Assembly: GCF_003013405.1 (NCBI RefSeq)
Contig: NZ_PXZL01000020.1
Span: forward strand, 1 to 64,000
Length of the DNA stretch: 64,000 nucleotides
Source of the DNA: Brevibacillus formosus
Lineage (GTDB): Bacteria; Bacillota; Bacilli; Brevibacillales; Brevibacillaceae
Direction: 5' to 3'
In this document: positions 1-7,821 of the stretch, piece after piece
Layout: every line of letters starts with the position of its first letter
How positions within the stretch are numbered: the stretch's first letter is position 1
Notes under the pieces: generated by a model
Databases searched by the model: none
What the model saw: the letters and a program-made list of their open reading frames with translations, nothing else
Told to the model about the DNA's origin: nothing
Program-made: the position numbers and the translations under genes

Positions 1-302
1 GATTATCAATGTAGGCTATCACATGCATGGGAGCCTGAGTCGGCAGCGTTTACTTCTCCACCTGGCGTATTGATATGCAAGATAACAAGGTCTGCCTGCT
101 GCTTCTGTGCGTCAGCAAAAGCTCTGTGTAAAAAGCTCTCCAGCCCTCGCTCGATTGTGCTATCTACAGGAATCCAGACAGCTTTTTGATAGGTCTTGGC
201 TGTTGTGGACGCGGGAGCAAGAAGCATGGTCATTCCCATAATCAGGCAAAGAAGTGAAAAAAGCAATCGCATGCGGCTTTTTACTAGCCTTGTTGCACTC
301 AT
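1..302 (-). pseudogene. NfeD-family membrane serine protease, N-terminal part, frameshifted
   Basis: The N-terminus has a signal peptide or membrane segment (residues about 9-35, basic then LLFSLLCLIMGMTMLL) followed by the start of the ClpP-like protease domain typical of NfeD/YqeZ proteins (LVILHINTPGGEVNAAD). The start ATG at 302 has AAGGAGG eight bases upstream. After NAAD the frame ends in SGSHACDSLH and a TGA at 8-6. A frame shifted by one base reads QAPMHVIAYIDN, which is the expected continuation, so about 20 bases seem to be missing near position 40. The position after rpsU-yqeY matches B. subtilis yqeZ. It may be a true pseudogene or a sequence error; the C-terminal part lies outside the window. 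Confidence 0.7.
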
Positions 303-400
303 TGCATGTACCTCCTTTCCTTCTATCAGCTTCTACGTGTGTGCAATAAGGTATACGAAAGAGGGGGGCAATCGTTTCATATTTATTTCACATTTGGAAA

Positions 401-436
401 AAAAGAAAAACCCAACCTTTACAGGTTGAGTTTTTC
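401..436 (-). terminator. Rho-independent terminator after yqeY
   Basis: A stem of AAAAACcCAACC (406-417) and GGTTGaGTTTTT (424-435) encloses a six-base loop. It sits about 30 bases after the yqeY stop and runs into T residues on the minus strand, so it closes the rpsU-yqeY unit before nfeD. Confidence 0.8.
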
Positions 437-467
437 TGTTCGTATCTATATGAGGTGTTACTCTCGT

Positions 468-914
468 CTACGATGGTAGTTCCTCAGATACAATCTTTTG
501 CACGAGGTTTCCGTCTGCTCTGCCTTTCACTTTCGGCATGATCGCACCCATCACTTTGCCCATCTCCTTTTTGGAGGAGGCATTGGTAGCTGCGATACCT
601 TCCCGAACGATATCACGAATTTCGTCTTCGCTAAGCTGAGCGGGTAAGTAAGCGGAGAGCACGTCGATCTCTTCGCGCGTTTTCGAGGCAAGTTCCACGC
701 GGCCTGCCTTCTCAAATTCGTGGAGGGATTCACGGCGTTGTTTTAACTCACGAGTCAAGATGGTCAGCACTTCGTCTTCAGACAAAAGTCTGCCCTTGTT
801 AATCTCTTCGTTCTTTAATGCGGCTTTCACCATGCGAATAACAGAGAGTTTTAGAGCAGCTCTGTCCTTCATTGCTTGCTTCATATCTTGATCGAGTCGC
901 TCCATTACACTCAT
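468..914 (-). CDS. yqeY: GatB/YqeY domain protein
   Basis: A 148-residue protein of the YqeY family, which resembles the tail domain of the GatB subunit of glutamyl-tRNA amidotransferase. The helical N-terminal half ([15 protein letters not shown]...[16 protein letters not shown]) and the C-terminal [17 protein letters not shown] signature are clear. Length is standard. ATG at 914 has GGAGGG six bases upstream. It lies 17 bases after rpsU, the usual rpsU-yqeY pair in Bacilli. A role linked to tRNA or translation is generally assumed for the family, but the exact function is unknown. Confidence 0.93.
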   Translation of the reverse strand: MSVMERLDQDMKQAMKDRAALKLSVIRMVKAALKNEEINKGRLLSEDEVLTILTRELKQRRESLHEFEKAGRVELASKTREEIDVLSAYLPAQLSEDEIRDIVREGIAATNASSKKEMGKVMGAIMPKVKGRADGNLVQKIVSEELPS

Positions 915-931
915 GATGAGCCCTCCGTCAA

Positions 932-1105
932 TTAAAACTTGCGCTTGCGAGCTGCTTCGGATTTCTTCTTGCGCTTGATGCTAGGCTTCTCAAAGTGGCG
1001 ACGTTTACGCAGTTCCGCCATCACCCCGGATTTTGCGCTTTCACGCTTGAAGCGGCGAAGTGCGCTATCCAAAGACTCGTTTTTCTTGACTCGAATTTCT
1101 GCCAT
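932..1105 (-). CDS. rpsU: 30S ribosomal protein S21
   Basis: This 57-residue basic protein starts [19 protein letters not shown] and ends in a lysine/arginine-rich tail (RKRKF), the hallmark of bS21 of the small ribosomal subunit. It lies at the 3' major domain of 16S rRNA near the mRNA exit and affects initiation. The start ATG at 1105 is preceded by a GGGAGGGA site. It is first in the rpsU-yqeY operon and has a good promoter about 70 bases upstream. It is too short for common ORF cut-offs, and the plus-strand frame over it (939-1127) is only a shadow. Confidence 0.97.
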
Positions 1106-1174
1106 TTGTCTTCCCTCCCTCCGCTAAAACCGTGGGACGCCTGAGTCGAACGTACGAACAGACTGTCACACTTC

Positions 1175-1204
1175 ATTATAGGATAATTGACTAAAGAAGG
1201 TCAA
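1175..1204 (-). promoter_or_regulatory. Sigma-A promoter of rpsU-yqeY
   Basis: On the minus strand TTGACC (1204-1199) and a perfect TATAAT (1180-1175) are separated by 18 bases. It reads toward rpsU at 1105 and lies just after the HIT gene stop. Confidence 0.75.
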
Positions 1205-1218
1205 CCTTTAGTTCAATT

Positions 1219-1542
1219 TTATTCGTAAAAACCGGACAACAGGTGATAATGGATGTGGAAAACCTCCTGTCCACCCTCTTTGCCGCAGTTGTTAATCAGG
1301 CGAAAGCCTGGTAGCTCCAGCTTTTTCGCCAAGAGTTGTGCTACATAGTGGATATGCCCGATCAGCGGCAGATCCTCGGCGCTTACATCCATTAGCGTCG
1401 GAATTGGCTTACGCGGGATGATCAACAAGTGAACGCGTGCTTTTGGTGCAATATCGTGGATGACAATGACGTGCTCGTCCTCATACTCGATACGAGCAGG
1501 AATTTCACCGTCCATGATTTTGGTAAAAATGCTTTTTTCCAT
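1219..1542 (-). CDS. HIT family nucleotide hydrolase/transferase
   Basis: This 107-residue protein has the histidine triad motif HIHYHLL (His96, His98, His100) near the C-terminus, preceded by the family's NCGKEGGQEVFH segment, and the N-terminal FTKIMDGEIPARIEYED typical of HinT-type purine nucleoside phosphoramidases. The middle His would be the nucleophile. Start ATG at 1542 has GAAAGGAG upstream. It lies directly upstream of rpsU and is divergent from murF. The in vivo substrate cannot be told from sequence. Confidence 0.95.
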   Translation of the reverse strand: MEKSIFTKIMDGEIPARIEYEDEHVIVIHDIAPKARVHLLIIPRKPIPTLMDVSAEDLPLIGHIHYVAQLLAKKLELPGFRLINNCGKEGGQEVFHIHYHLLSGFYE

Positions 1543-1714
1543 GGGAGACTCCTTTCTTCCTCTGTATGTGGATAGTTATGTATGTAAGAAATGATCGTAT
1601 CACATTCCCTCACTTTTGTCTTGCGGCGCTACCTAACGCATGGTAGCATGACTTCGAGGTTACTACTGGATCATTAGAAAACTTGGCTTTGCCAAGCTTT
1701 TTGTGAAGCCTTAG

Positions 1715-1745
1715 TTGAACTTATATCGATATGAACTTCTATAAA
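1715..1745 (+). promoter_or_regulatory. Possible murF promoter
   Basis: TTGAAC (1715-1720) and TATAAA (1740-1745) are 19 bases apart, ahead of the murF ribosome site AAAGGAG at 1763-1769. The spacing is longer than ideal. The gap between the HIT gene and murF (1543-1778) also holds a CTTGGC-TTT-GCCAAG hairpin at 1683-1697 and an inverted repeat GCTACC/GGTAGC near 1627-1646. Confidence 0.35.
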
Positions 1746-1778
1746 TTCATATCTACCAAGAAAAAGGAGTTCGTGCAG

Positions 1779-3161
1779 ATGAAACCAATTGCACTGGATC
1801 AGGCAGCAATCAAAGCAGAAGGGATTTTGCTCGCTGGTTCCCCAGGGCTTGCCTTGTCATCCGTACACTTTGATACCCGCGAGCTGACTGCGGGATCTTT
1901 GTTTGTAGCGCTGACAGGCGGCGCACGGGATGGACATGATTTTTTGTTACAAGCAGCTGAACAAGGAGCTGTAGCTGCTCTCGTTTCGAATCAGGAGAAG
2001 ATTCCTGCGAACTTGCCAAACGGTTTTGGATTAATTCTTGTCAATGATACACTGCGTGGCTTTCAAAAGCTGGCTGCCGCTTATCGAAAAAGCTTTTCGT
2101 TCCCTCACATCGCCATTACCGGAAGTATCGGGAAAACAACCGTGAAGGACATCGTGGCACATGTACTTGCGAGCCGTTCGCCTGTATACAAGACGTATAA
2201 AAACTTCAACAACCACATCGGTGTACCTTTGTCGTTATTGCAGATGGAAGAAAAACATCAAGCTGCCGTACTGGAGCTCGGAATGAACCACGCCGGGGAA
2301 ATCGATCTGCTCGCTTCGCTGGTTCAGCCTGACATTAGCGTGATTACATTTATCGGAGAGTCCCATATTGAATATTTTGGCACGCGGGAAAAAATCGCTC
2401 TCGCAAAGGCGGAGCTGCTTCCTCATACCGCTCTTGACGGGCTCGTGCTGCTCAACAAGGATTCAGAGTATCTACGGTTGATAGCCCATCTGTATCCAGG
2501 TGACATCATGTACTACTCTGTTAATGAGAAGGCGGATATTTGGGCAGAGGAAATCGAAACAGTTGAGGGTGGGACCCGCTTCAAAGTGTGCTTTGCCTCC
2601 GGGGAGCATTTCGAGGCATTCCTCCCGCTCCACGGCCGCCACAGTGTCCTGAATGCACTGCCTGCTGTCGCGATTGCCAAGAGACTCGGAATGGATACGG
2701 AACAAATCGCTCACGCCTTGTCCACCGTTCAGCTCTCCGCCATGCGGTTTGAGCAAGTTGACTCCAAGCACGGTACTGTGTATATCAGTGATGCGTACAA
2801 TGCCAGCCCCGTCTCCATGGAAGCTGCCGTACGGACGTTTGCTGAGCTGTACCCTGAGCGCGCAAGAGTCGTCGTGTTAGGTGACATGTATGAGCTCGGT
2901 CCAGAAAGTGCGGCTATGCACGCGGGCGTCGGAACCTCCATTCAAGACATCGCTGAGCGCTTCGAGCTGCTTGTGACAATTGGTGAAGATTCACGTCATC
3001 TCCATGATGCTTATTCGGGGAAAAAGCTGCACTTCGCGACCAAAGCAGAGGCGTTGGCTGCTCTACTGCCGCTGCGGGATGAAAAACATGCCTTTTTGTT
3101 CAAGGCTTCAAAAGGTATGTCTTTATGGACGCTAATTACTGATCTGGAAGGTCACGAATAA
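1779..3161 (+). CDS. murF: UDP-MurNAc-tripeptide--D-alanyl-D-alanine ligase
   Basis: Adds D-Ala-D-Ala to UDP-MurNAc-tripeptide, the last cytoplasmic step of peptidoglycan precursor synthesis. The three Mur ligase domains are visible in 460 residues: a UDP-binding N-terminal domain, a central ATP domain with the P-loop ITGSIGKTT (about 113-121) and the NNHIGVPLSLL and ELGMNHAGEI motifs, and a C-terminal domain with DAYNASPVSM and VLGDMYELG. The frame is open upstream to an ATG at 1731, but the ATG at 1779 has AAAGGAG nine bases upstream and gives the normal family N-terminus. It is monocistronic here rather than in a dcw cluster; the partner gene ddl lies about 10 kb away. Confidence 0.95.
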   Translation: MKPIALDQAAIKAEGILLAGSPGLALSSVHFDTRELTAGSLFVALTGGARDGHDFLLQAAEQGAVAALVSNQEKIPANLPNGFGLILVNDTLRGFQKLAAAYRKSFSFPHIAITGSIGKTTVKDIVAHVLASRSPVYKTYKNFNNHIGVPLSLLQMEEKHQAAVLELGMNHAGEIDLLASLVQPDISVITFIGESHIEYFGTREKIALAKAELLPHTALDGLVLLNKDSEYLRLIAHLYPGDIMYYSVNEKADIWAEEIETVEGGTRFKVCFASGEHFEAFLPLHGRHSVLNALPAVAIAKRLGMDTEQIAHALSTVQLSAMRFEQVDSKHGTVYISDAYNASPVSMEAAVRTFAELYPERARVVVLGDMYELGPESAAMHAGVGTSIQDIAERFELLVTIGEDSRHLHDAYSGKKLHFATKAEALAALLPLRDEKHAFLFKASKGMSLWTLITDLEGHE

Positions 3162-3174
3162 TAGAAAGAGAACA

Positions 3175-3213
3175 GCCGCCTCTCGTTTCATACGGGAGAC
3201 GGCTTCTTTTTTT
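3175..3213 (+). terminator. Rho-independent terminator after murF
   Basis: Stem GCCGcCTCtCG (3175-3185) and CGgGAGaCGGC (3193-3203) followed by TTCTTTTTTT. It touches the stop of the convergent gene at 3212 and may serve both strands. Confidence 0.85.
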
Positions 3214-4342
3214 ATCGCAGTTCAATGACATTGTTGTAAGGACTCAACTTTTCACGCGAAAAAGCGCTATAGTGGATCGATGCGAGATCAGCTACATAGT
3301 ACGACTTCCCATCCTTCGCCCAGCCGATGATGCGATGATTGTCACTTAAATGATAATAGCCAGGCATTCCCTTGTCAGGAGAGCCGAATGGATAGCCGCA
3401 TTTCGTGACTTGTTTGCATGATTGCATGTACATATACGAATCCTGAGAGTTGGAAGTACGAGCGTACTGTTCTACTGCCATCTGATGCCCTGATGGCGAC
3501 CAAACAATCTTGTCCAAGTAGCTCTCAGTGAACACGGAATCTTTCAAATTAATCTTTTTCCCTGTCTGCAAATCCAGCATGTATTCTTCAGTAGTAGTCC
3601 GCACATAACGATACTTCATATCGTTGGAGTAAGAAGGGAACGCCGTCATGTTATGATCGTATTTCAAGCCAGTCGGTAAGTCTAACTCCTTGTATGCGGT
3701 TTGCGTTTTGTAAAACAGCTTTTTCGAATTTGGCATCCAGTAATACATTTCTTCGTCTGTTCCACTTCGCCACTCATACTGGTCATTCTTTTTCATTTTG
3801 AGTGTAGGCAGGTGTTGCAAGTACAAGTGGCCGCTTACTTTGGTATTGGAAGAGAGCATGTCCATCCGGGTGAACGCCATGTACTGTTCATCCGGTGAAA
3901 CGGAAAAATCAAGGACGGGATACTGAGCGGCTGCCGGGACGAGTACTGTTTTTTTGCCGTCTGGCAGACTGAGCTTCACGACACCGCCATTTTCACGAAC
4001 GTAGAGCGCATCCTGCTTCGGCGACCATTTGCCATAGCCGGATAGCTGCGTCATCTTTTTGGTTTGCATATCGTACAAGTAAGGTATGGTTTTGTCTGCT
4101 TTCCCGTATCCGATTCTCTCCCCGTATACAAACCGACCCGATGGCGACATGCTCGCTCGGTGGATCAAGGGCATGTTCGTTACGTTTTTTGTAACCTTTC
4201 CATCTACCGTTACTTTATAGATGACGACTGGCTCTGGCTTACGAGGGTCTGCCTGCGCAGGAGCTGAGGCATTGATTTGTCCAGGGATAACGATTCCTAG
4301 CAAGGAAAACAGCAAGTATGAGAGTAATAAGCGTTTTTTCAT
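3212..4342 (-). CDS. Secreted TolB/WD40-like beta-propeller protein, function unknown
   Basis: A 376-residue protein with a clear signal peptide (MKKRLLLSYLLFSLLGIVIPG...NASA). It then has repeated blade-like segments such as ASMSPSGRFVYGER, GKWSPKQDALYV, DFSVSPDEQYMAFTR and IVWSPSGHQMAV. This SPxGxxxA/Y pattern is typical of TolB/PD40-type propellers. The ATG at 4342 is chosen because it begins the signal peptide and follows GGGGGA; an in-frame start at 4393 would add an untypical N-terminus. It is convergent with murF and just downstream of the asb operon terminator. No catalytic motif is visible. A scaffold or binding role outside the membrane is an inference. Confidence 0.75.
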   Translation of the reverse strand: MKKRLLLSYLLFSLLGIVIPGQINASAPAQADPRKPEPVVIYKVTVDGKVTKNVTNMPLIHRASMSPSGRFVYGERIGYGKADKTIPYLYDMQTKKMTQLSGYGKWSPKQDALYVRENGGVVKLSLPDGKKTVLVPAAAQYPVLDFSVSPDEQYMAFTRMDMLSSNTKVSGHLYLQHLPTLKMKKNDQYEWRSGTDEEMYYWMPNSKKLFYKTQTAYKELDLPTGLKYDHNMTAFPSYSNDMKYRYVRTTTEEYMLDLQTGKKINLKDSVFTESYLDKIVWSPSGHQMAVEQYARTSNSQDSYMYMQSCKQVTKCGYPFGSPDKGMPGYYHLSDNHRIIGWAKDGKSYYVADLASIHYSAFSREKLSPYNNVIELR

Positions 4343-4412
4343 CGAAGGTCCCCCCGAATAAGTGATCAATACGTAGACGCATACTGGAGGCATTTGGTTG
4401 CCTGTAGGATGA

Positions 4413-4451
4413 AAAAAAGATCGGAAGCAATCCCTCGCTCCCGACCTTTTT
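4413..4451 (-). terminator. Rho-independent terminator after asbF
   Basis: On the minus strand a 16-base stem with two G-T wobbles (AAAAAAGGTCGGGAGC against GCTTCCGATCTTTTTT) begins right after the asbF stop and runs into T residues. It closes the petrobactin operon. Confidence 0.85.
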
Positions 4452-5291
4452 TCACTTACGGACTAACAGCATACCCTTCCGTAGCCATTCTACCTCTTCC
4501 GCTAACACAAGCTTGGGATTCTGACCAAACCATTCGATAGAACCAAAATAATCCGTATCTGCAATCTTCTCTAAAATAGGCCTGTAGTCTACAACACCCT
4601 CACCGAGTGGTACCATTCCCTCACGATCGCCGTTAGGGGCATATACATTATGCGGAGCGAATACCGGCAGATGATTCGATGAGGAGATATTTTTCAAATG
4701 ATAATGTGCCACCCACGGCTTCAATAGTTCGTAGCTGTCGATTGGATCAGCACCTGATTCCCAGACATGAAGAAAATCAAGATTAATTTTTAGCGCAGGA
4801 TGATTGACTTCCTGCAACAGAGCAAGTGTAGAACTCATGTGATCTGTTAGCGTATTCGGATGTGTTTCGACCAAGAGCTGAATTCCGTGTTCCTGACACA
4901 TCTGACATAAGATGTACAAATGATGGACATAACGTGCCCGCTCTTCTGGGCCAACCTCCTTACTCGCCTTCTGTCCGGCGAACGTCCTGATTTGCTTTAC
5001 ATTTAGCCATTTCGCCAGTGAAATCAGCCTTTTTGCTTTTTCCAGTGTACGATCAAATCCAGATGAGGTCGCAATGTCCAGATAGTCGCTAAGCATAGAG
5101 ATACTCATGCCTTGCTCCCTGAGTATTCCTAGCTGTTCCTCCATCTCTATTCGATCATGATCGTACAGATCTTGGGCGTGAATTCCCCACAACTCGATTC
5201 CATCAAAATGATGACGATGAGCAAACCGGACGATATCAGCAAACGAAATCAACTGGTGGCGAAAAGTGATTGTGCACAATGAGAGTTTCAT
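4452..5291 (-). CDS. asbF: 3-dehydroshikimate dehydratase, petrobactin biosynthesis
   Basis: This 279-residue TIM-barrel protein of the xylose isomerase-like/AP endonuclease 2 family converts 3-dehydroshikimate to 3,4-dihydroxybenzoate, the catechol of petrobactin. Motifs remembered from Bacillus anthracis AsbF are present: SLCTITFRHQLISFADIV at the N-terminus, DYLDIA, KQIRTFAGQK, ETHPNTL, LDFLHVWESGADPIDS and SIEWFGQNPK. Acidic and His residues in ETH, NLDFLH and HYHLKN are the likely metal site. It is last in asbABCDEF, 7 bases after asbE. Its site GGAGGTAA overlaps the asbE stop codon. Confidence 0.93.
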   Translation of the reverse strand: MKLSLCTITFRHQLISFADIVRFAHRHHFDGIELWGIHAQDLYDHDRIEMEEQLGILREQGMSISMLSDYLDIATSSGFDRTLEKAKRLISLAKWLNVKQIRTFAGQKASKEVGPEERARYVHHLYILCQMCQEHGIQLLVETHPNTLTDHMSSTLALLQEVNHPALKINLDFLHVWESGADPIDSYELLKPWVAHYHLKNISSSNHLPVFAPHNVYAPNGDREGMVPLGEGVVDYRPILEKIADTDYFGSIEWFGQNPKLVLAEEVEWLRKGMLLVRK

Positions 5292-5298
5292 TCGACCT

Positions 5299-6282
5299 TT
5301 ACCTCCACCCTTTTTCGTCTACAGTAACGAGACTTTTATCCATTTGGGTCCACAGAACAAACTGACGTTCCAACTCTTTTTTCACTTCAAGTTCAATCAG
5401 ATCAATCTCTTCTAACGCCTCAATAATCGGAGGTAACAACGCCATATTCTTGGTCATCGCCATTTTGACAGACAAGTACTGGGCTGTTGTAAAACCTTGG
5501 TAGATGTCCTCCACTTTATATGCGATTCGCAAAAACTCATCACGATGGTATTGCAGGTAATCTTGGAGGTAGAGAAATGCATACTCGTAGCTGTATTTAC
5601 GGATCGCAATCACTTTTACCTGAGTCACTGCTGGGAGTAACATGTCCAAGTTGTATCCATTGCGCCCTTCTGCCATGTCTGTAATCAATTGCTTCAACTC
5701 AAGGGTAAATGGATTATGATCACGTTTTAGTGTGTCGTAGAAATAGTCGTGGATCATCTCAAAGGTCGGTTCCTTAATATCACTTGCATCCACCATAAAA
5801 CCGCCACCAAACGGATTTTCCAAGAAGGCTTTGATCACCGTCTCCTTCTTCACATTGCCCTCCCAACGAAAATCCGGGTCAAACATAAACCACTCATCTT
5901 CGTTCTCCGTCTTTGAAATCATCAAAAAATGCGGGAATGGCTTCAACGCAAACTTATTATCTCGTTCTGGCACCAGCGACATGTCTATTTGAACAAGGAC
6001 AAACTGATCCTCGGTACGCTTATCAATGAGCTCTAAGAACATGTCTAGATTGGAGGCTTTATCTTGGGAATGATCATACCATTCTGTTACTTTCGCTCGA
6101 AAAAGTCGTTCATATCCCTTGATGATCTCCTCATGGTTATCAATGTAATAGGTGACCACACCTTGATCCGTAATAGAGTACTCGGCATCCCATATGCCAA
6201 AGTAATAGGGACGGTAATCAATCTTTGTGCGGCGCTTAATCACTTCGCATAGGCATGAAATAATGCAATGAACCTTAACCAT
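5299..6282 (-). CDS. asbE: Petrobactin biosynthesis protein AsbE (aryl-spermidine coupling)
   Basis: A 327-residue protein matching the AsbE family in length, position and sequence style (CIISCLCEVIKRRT, DYRPYYFGIWDAEYSI, FPHFLMISKTENEDEWFMFDPDFRW, NPFGGGFMVDASDI). AsbE is known to transfer 3,4-dihydroxybenzoate from the AsbD carrier to spermidine. The HxxxI..E.EWFMFDPDF stretch resembles transglutaminase-fold or butirosin BtrH-like proteins, where the N-terminal Cys (CIISCLC) could be catalytic; that point is inference. ATG at 6282 follows GGGGGA. It lies between asbD (31-base gap) and asbF. Confidence 0.9.
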   Translation of the reverse strand: MVKVHCIISCLCEVIKRRTKIDYRPYYFGIWDAEYSITDQGVVTYYIDNHEEIIKGYERLFRAKVTEWYDHSQDKASNLDMFLELIDKRTEDQFVLVQIDMSLVPERDNKFALKPFPHFLMISKTENEDEWFMFDPDFRWEGNVKKETVIKAFLENPFGGGFMVDASDIKEPTFEMIHDYFYDTLKRDHNPFTLELKQLITDMAEGRNGYNLDMLLPAVTQVKVIAIRKYSYEYAFLYLQDYLQYHRDEFLRIAYKVEDIYQGFTTAQYLSVKMAMTKNMALLPPIIEALEEIDLIELEVKKELERQFVLWTQMDKSLVTVDEKGWR

Positions 6283-6313
6283 TTGTATCCCCCACTCGAT
6301 GTTTGTTTAGACG

Positions 6314-6580
6314 CTAATTCGATACATGCTGCGGTTCCAGCTGTTCTACAAAAGTAAGCAGTGATCCAACCGTTTGGAAGATTCGCGGATCTAACTCATG
6401 AGCAGGTACAACCAATTTTAAATCTTCCTCAATATAAACAATCAGTTGCAAGAGCATAATCGAATCAATGTGTAGATCTTCATTCAATCGCATGGACTCC
6501 TCTAGCGTGAGGATATGCGATAATTTTAATTTTTCGGTCATGATCGTACGGATTTGCTCGATTCTTTCTGTTCGTGTCAT
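6314..6580 (-). CDS. asbD: Aryl carrier protein, petrobactin biosynthesis
   Basis: An 88-residue acyl/aryl carrier protein. The serine of LHIDSIMLLQL (near residue 40) is the expected phosphopantetheine attachment site in the DSxxL-type motif. It receives activated 3,4-dihydroxybenzoate from AsbC and presents it to AsbE. Its ATG overlaps the asbC stop in an ATGA (6577-6580), which implies translational coupling. Small size and acidic helices fit the carrier fold. Confidence 0.93.
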   Translation of the reverse strand: MTRTERIEQIRTIMTEKLKLSHILTLEESMRLNEDLHIDSIMLLQLIVYIEEDLKLVVPAHELDPRIFQTVGSLLTFVEQLEPQHVSN

Positions 6581-7821
6581 TTGCTGATCGTCTCCGTTTC
6601 TAATAATCGACGGCTGATTTTTCCTGTGGCTGTTTTAGGAATGCTCGTCACACATTGGATCTCGAAAGGGACTTTATAGCCTGGCAAACGATCTTGGCAC
6701 CATTCCCTGATTTGTTCAGGAGTAGCTCCTCCCTCTGTAATAACTTGCGCCTTTACAATCTCTCCCATCACAGGATGACGTCCACGATACACGACCACTT
6801 CTTTTGTCCCACTCATTTTCAAAATGACGTCCTCGACCTCTAAAGGAAATACCTTTAAGCCAGAGACGTTTATCACATCATCCATCCTTGATACAAATTG
6901 AATATGTCCTTCTCCTGTCCAGAAACCTAAATCCTGCGTCGCTATTTCGTTCTGTCCATTCCAAATCTTAATTTCATCAGGTTTTTTTTCATTTTCGCCT
7001 GCTGTCATTGTTACATGGGAAAGGGGAACCCCCAGATCTGTATGCGTCCGCATCTGTTTACTCATACTGACACACCCCGCCTCGGAGCATCCATATTGTT
7101 GCATCAAGATGTCGCTCATGCCTTGCAGCTTTAGAAACAAGCCTTCTGGCATTGGAGCGCCAGATGTCATTAACCTGTGAAAGCGTACCTGCTCTCGTGT
7201 AAAGCTGGATAAGATGTGATAAAAGACTGGCAGACCATAAACAATATGCTGAGGAGTATCTTGGATCACTTGCAAAGCAAACTTCGGATTTTTGTGCGTC
7301 ACAATCGAAGGCTTACTTCCCCGTTCCAGTGCTGCCAAAACGCCACATATCAATCCATACGAATGTGTCACTGATGCCAGCACGATCGGGGTTAACGCTT
7401 CCTCACCCTGGAACAACTGGTTGTAGGCATGAATTTCTGTTTGGATATCATCCCAACTTCTCCCGATTAGCTTCGCATCCCCCGTAGTACCTGAGCTATA
7501 TTGGTAGAGCGATGGTTTTTCGCTCTGTTGTTTATCCATGATAGACAAGAAGTGCTTCGTCTCCTTATAAACAAGCCCATAACACCTTGCCTTCACTGCC
7601 ATTTGATAGGCTGTTTCCATCGGGGTTTCCCCATGAATTAACAGCACCGAGCCATTATGCTCACGTAAATATTGAACAAGACTAATCACGTCAATTGGGT
7701 CAGCTATGCAGACGGCGTACCTCTTTCCTTCTGGTTGTCGAAAATGATCCATGCTTTCTAATCCTTGCTTATGTCTCTCCAATTCATGCACAGAAATCTC
7801 ATTTTGATTCACTATTAACAT
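6577..7821 (-). CDS. asbC: 3,4-dihydroxybenzoate-AMP ligase, petrobactin biosynthesis
   Basis: This 414-residue ANL-family adenylating enzyme activates 3,4-dihydroxybenzoate and loads it on AsbD. Core motifs are visible: the P-loop-like YSSGTTGDAKLIGRSW, QQYGCSEAGC, the hinge-region DDVINVSGLKVFPLEVED and the C-terminal catalytic lysine in IPKTATGKISRRLL. It is shorter than NRPS A-domains, as known for AsbC. The frame is open to 7917, but the ATG at 7821 has GGGAGG seven bases upstream and gives the N-terminus MLIVNQNEIS. This start lies inside the end of asbB (7799), a 23-base overlap. Confidence 0.92.
   Translation of the reverse strand: MLIVNQNEISVHELERHKQGLESMDHFRQPEGKRYAVCIADPIDVISLVQYLREHNGSVLLIHGETPMETAYQMAVKARCYGLVYKETKHFLSIMDKQQSEKPSLYQYSSGTTGDAKLIGRSWDDIQTEIHAYNQLFQGEEALTPIVLASVTHSYGLICGVLAALERGSKPSIVTHKNPKFALQVIQDTPQHIVYGLPVFYHILSSFTREQVRFHRLMTSGAPMPEGLFLKLQGMSDILMQQYGCSEAGCVSMSKQMRTHTDLGVPLSHVTMTAGENEKKPDEIKIWNGQNEIATQDLGFWTGEGHIQFVSRMDDVINVSGLKVFPLEVEDVILKMSGTKEVVVYRGRHPVMGEIVKAQVITEGGATPEQIREWCQDRLPGYKVPFEIQCVTSIPKTATGKISRRLLETETISK

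Noticed and set aside
1683..1702. Terminator for the HIT gene or murF
   Set aside because: The CTTGGC-TTT-GCCAAG hairpin lies upstream of both divergent genes, so it ends neither; it may be chance or a leader element.
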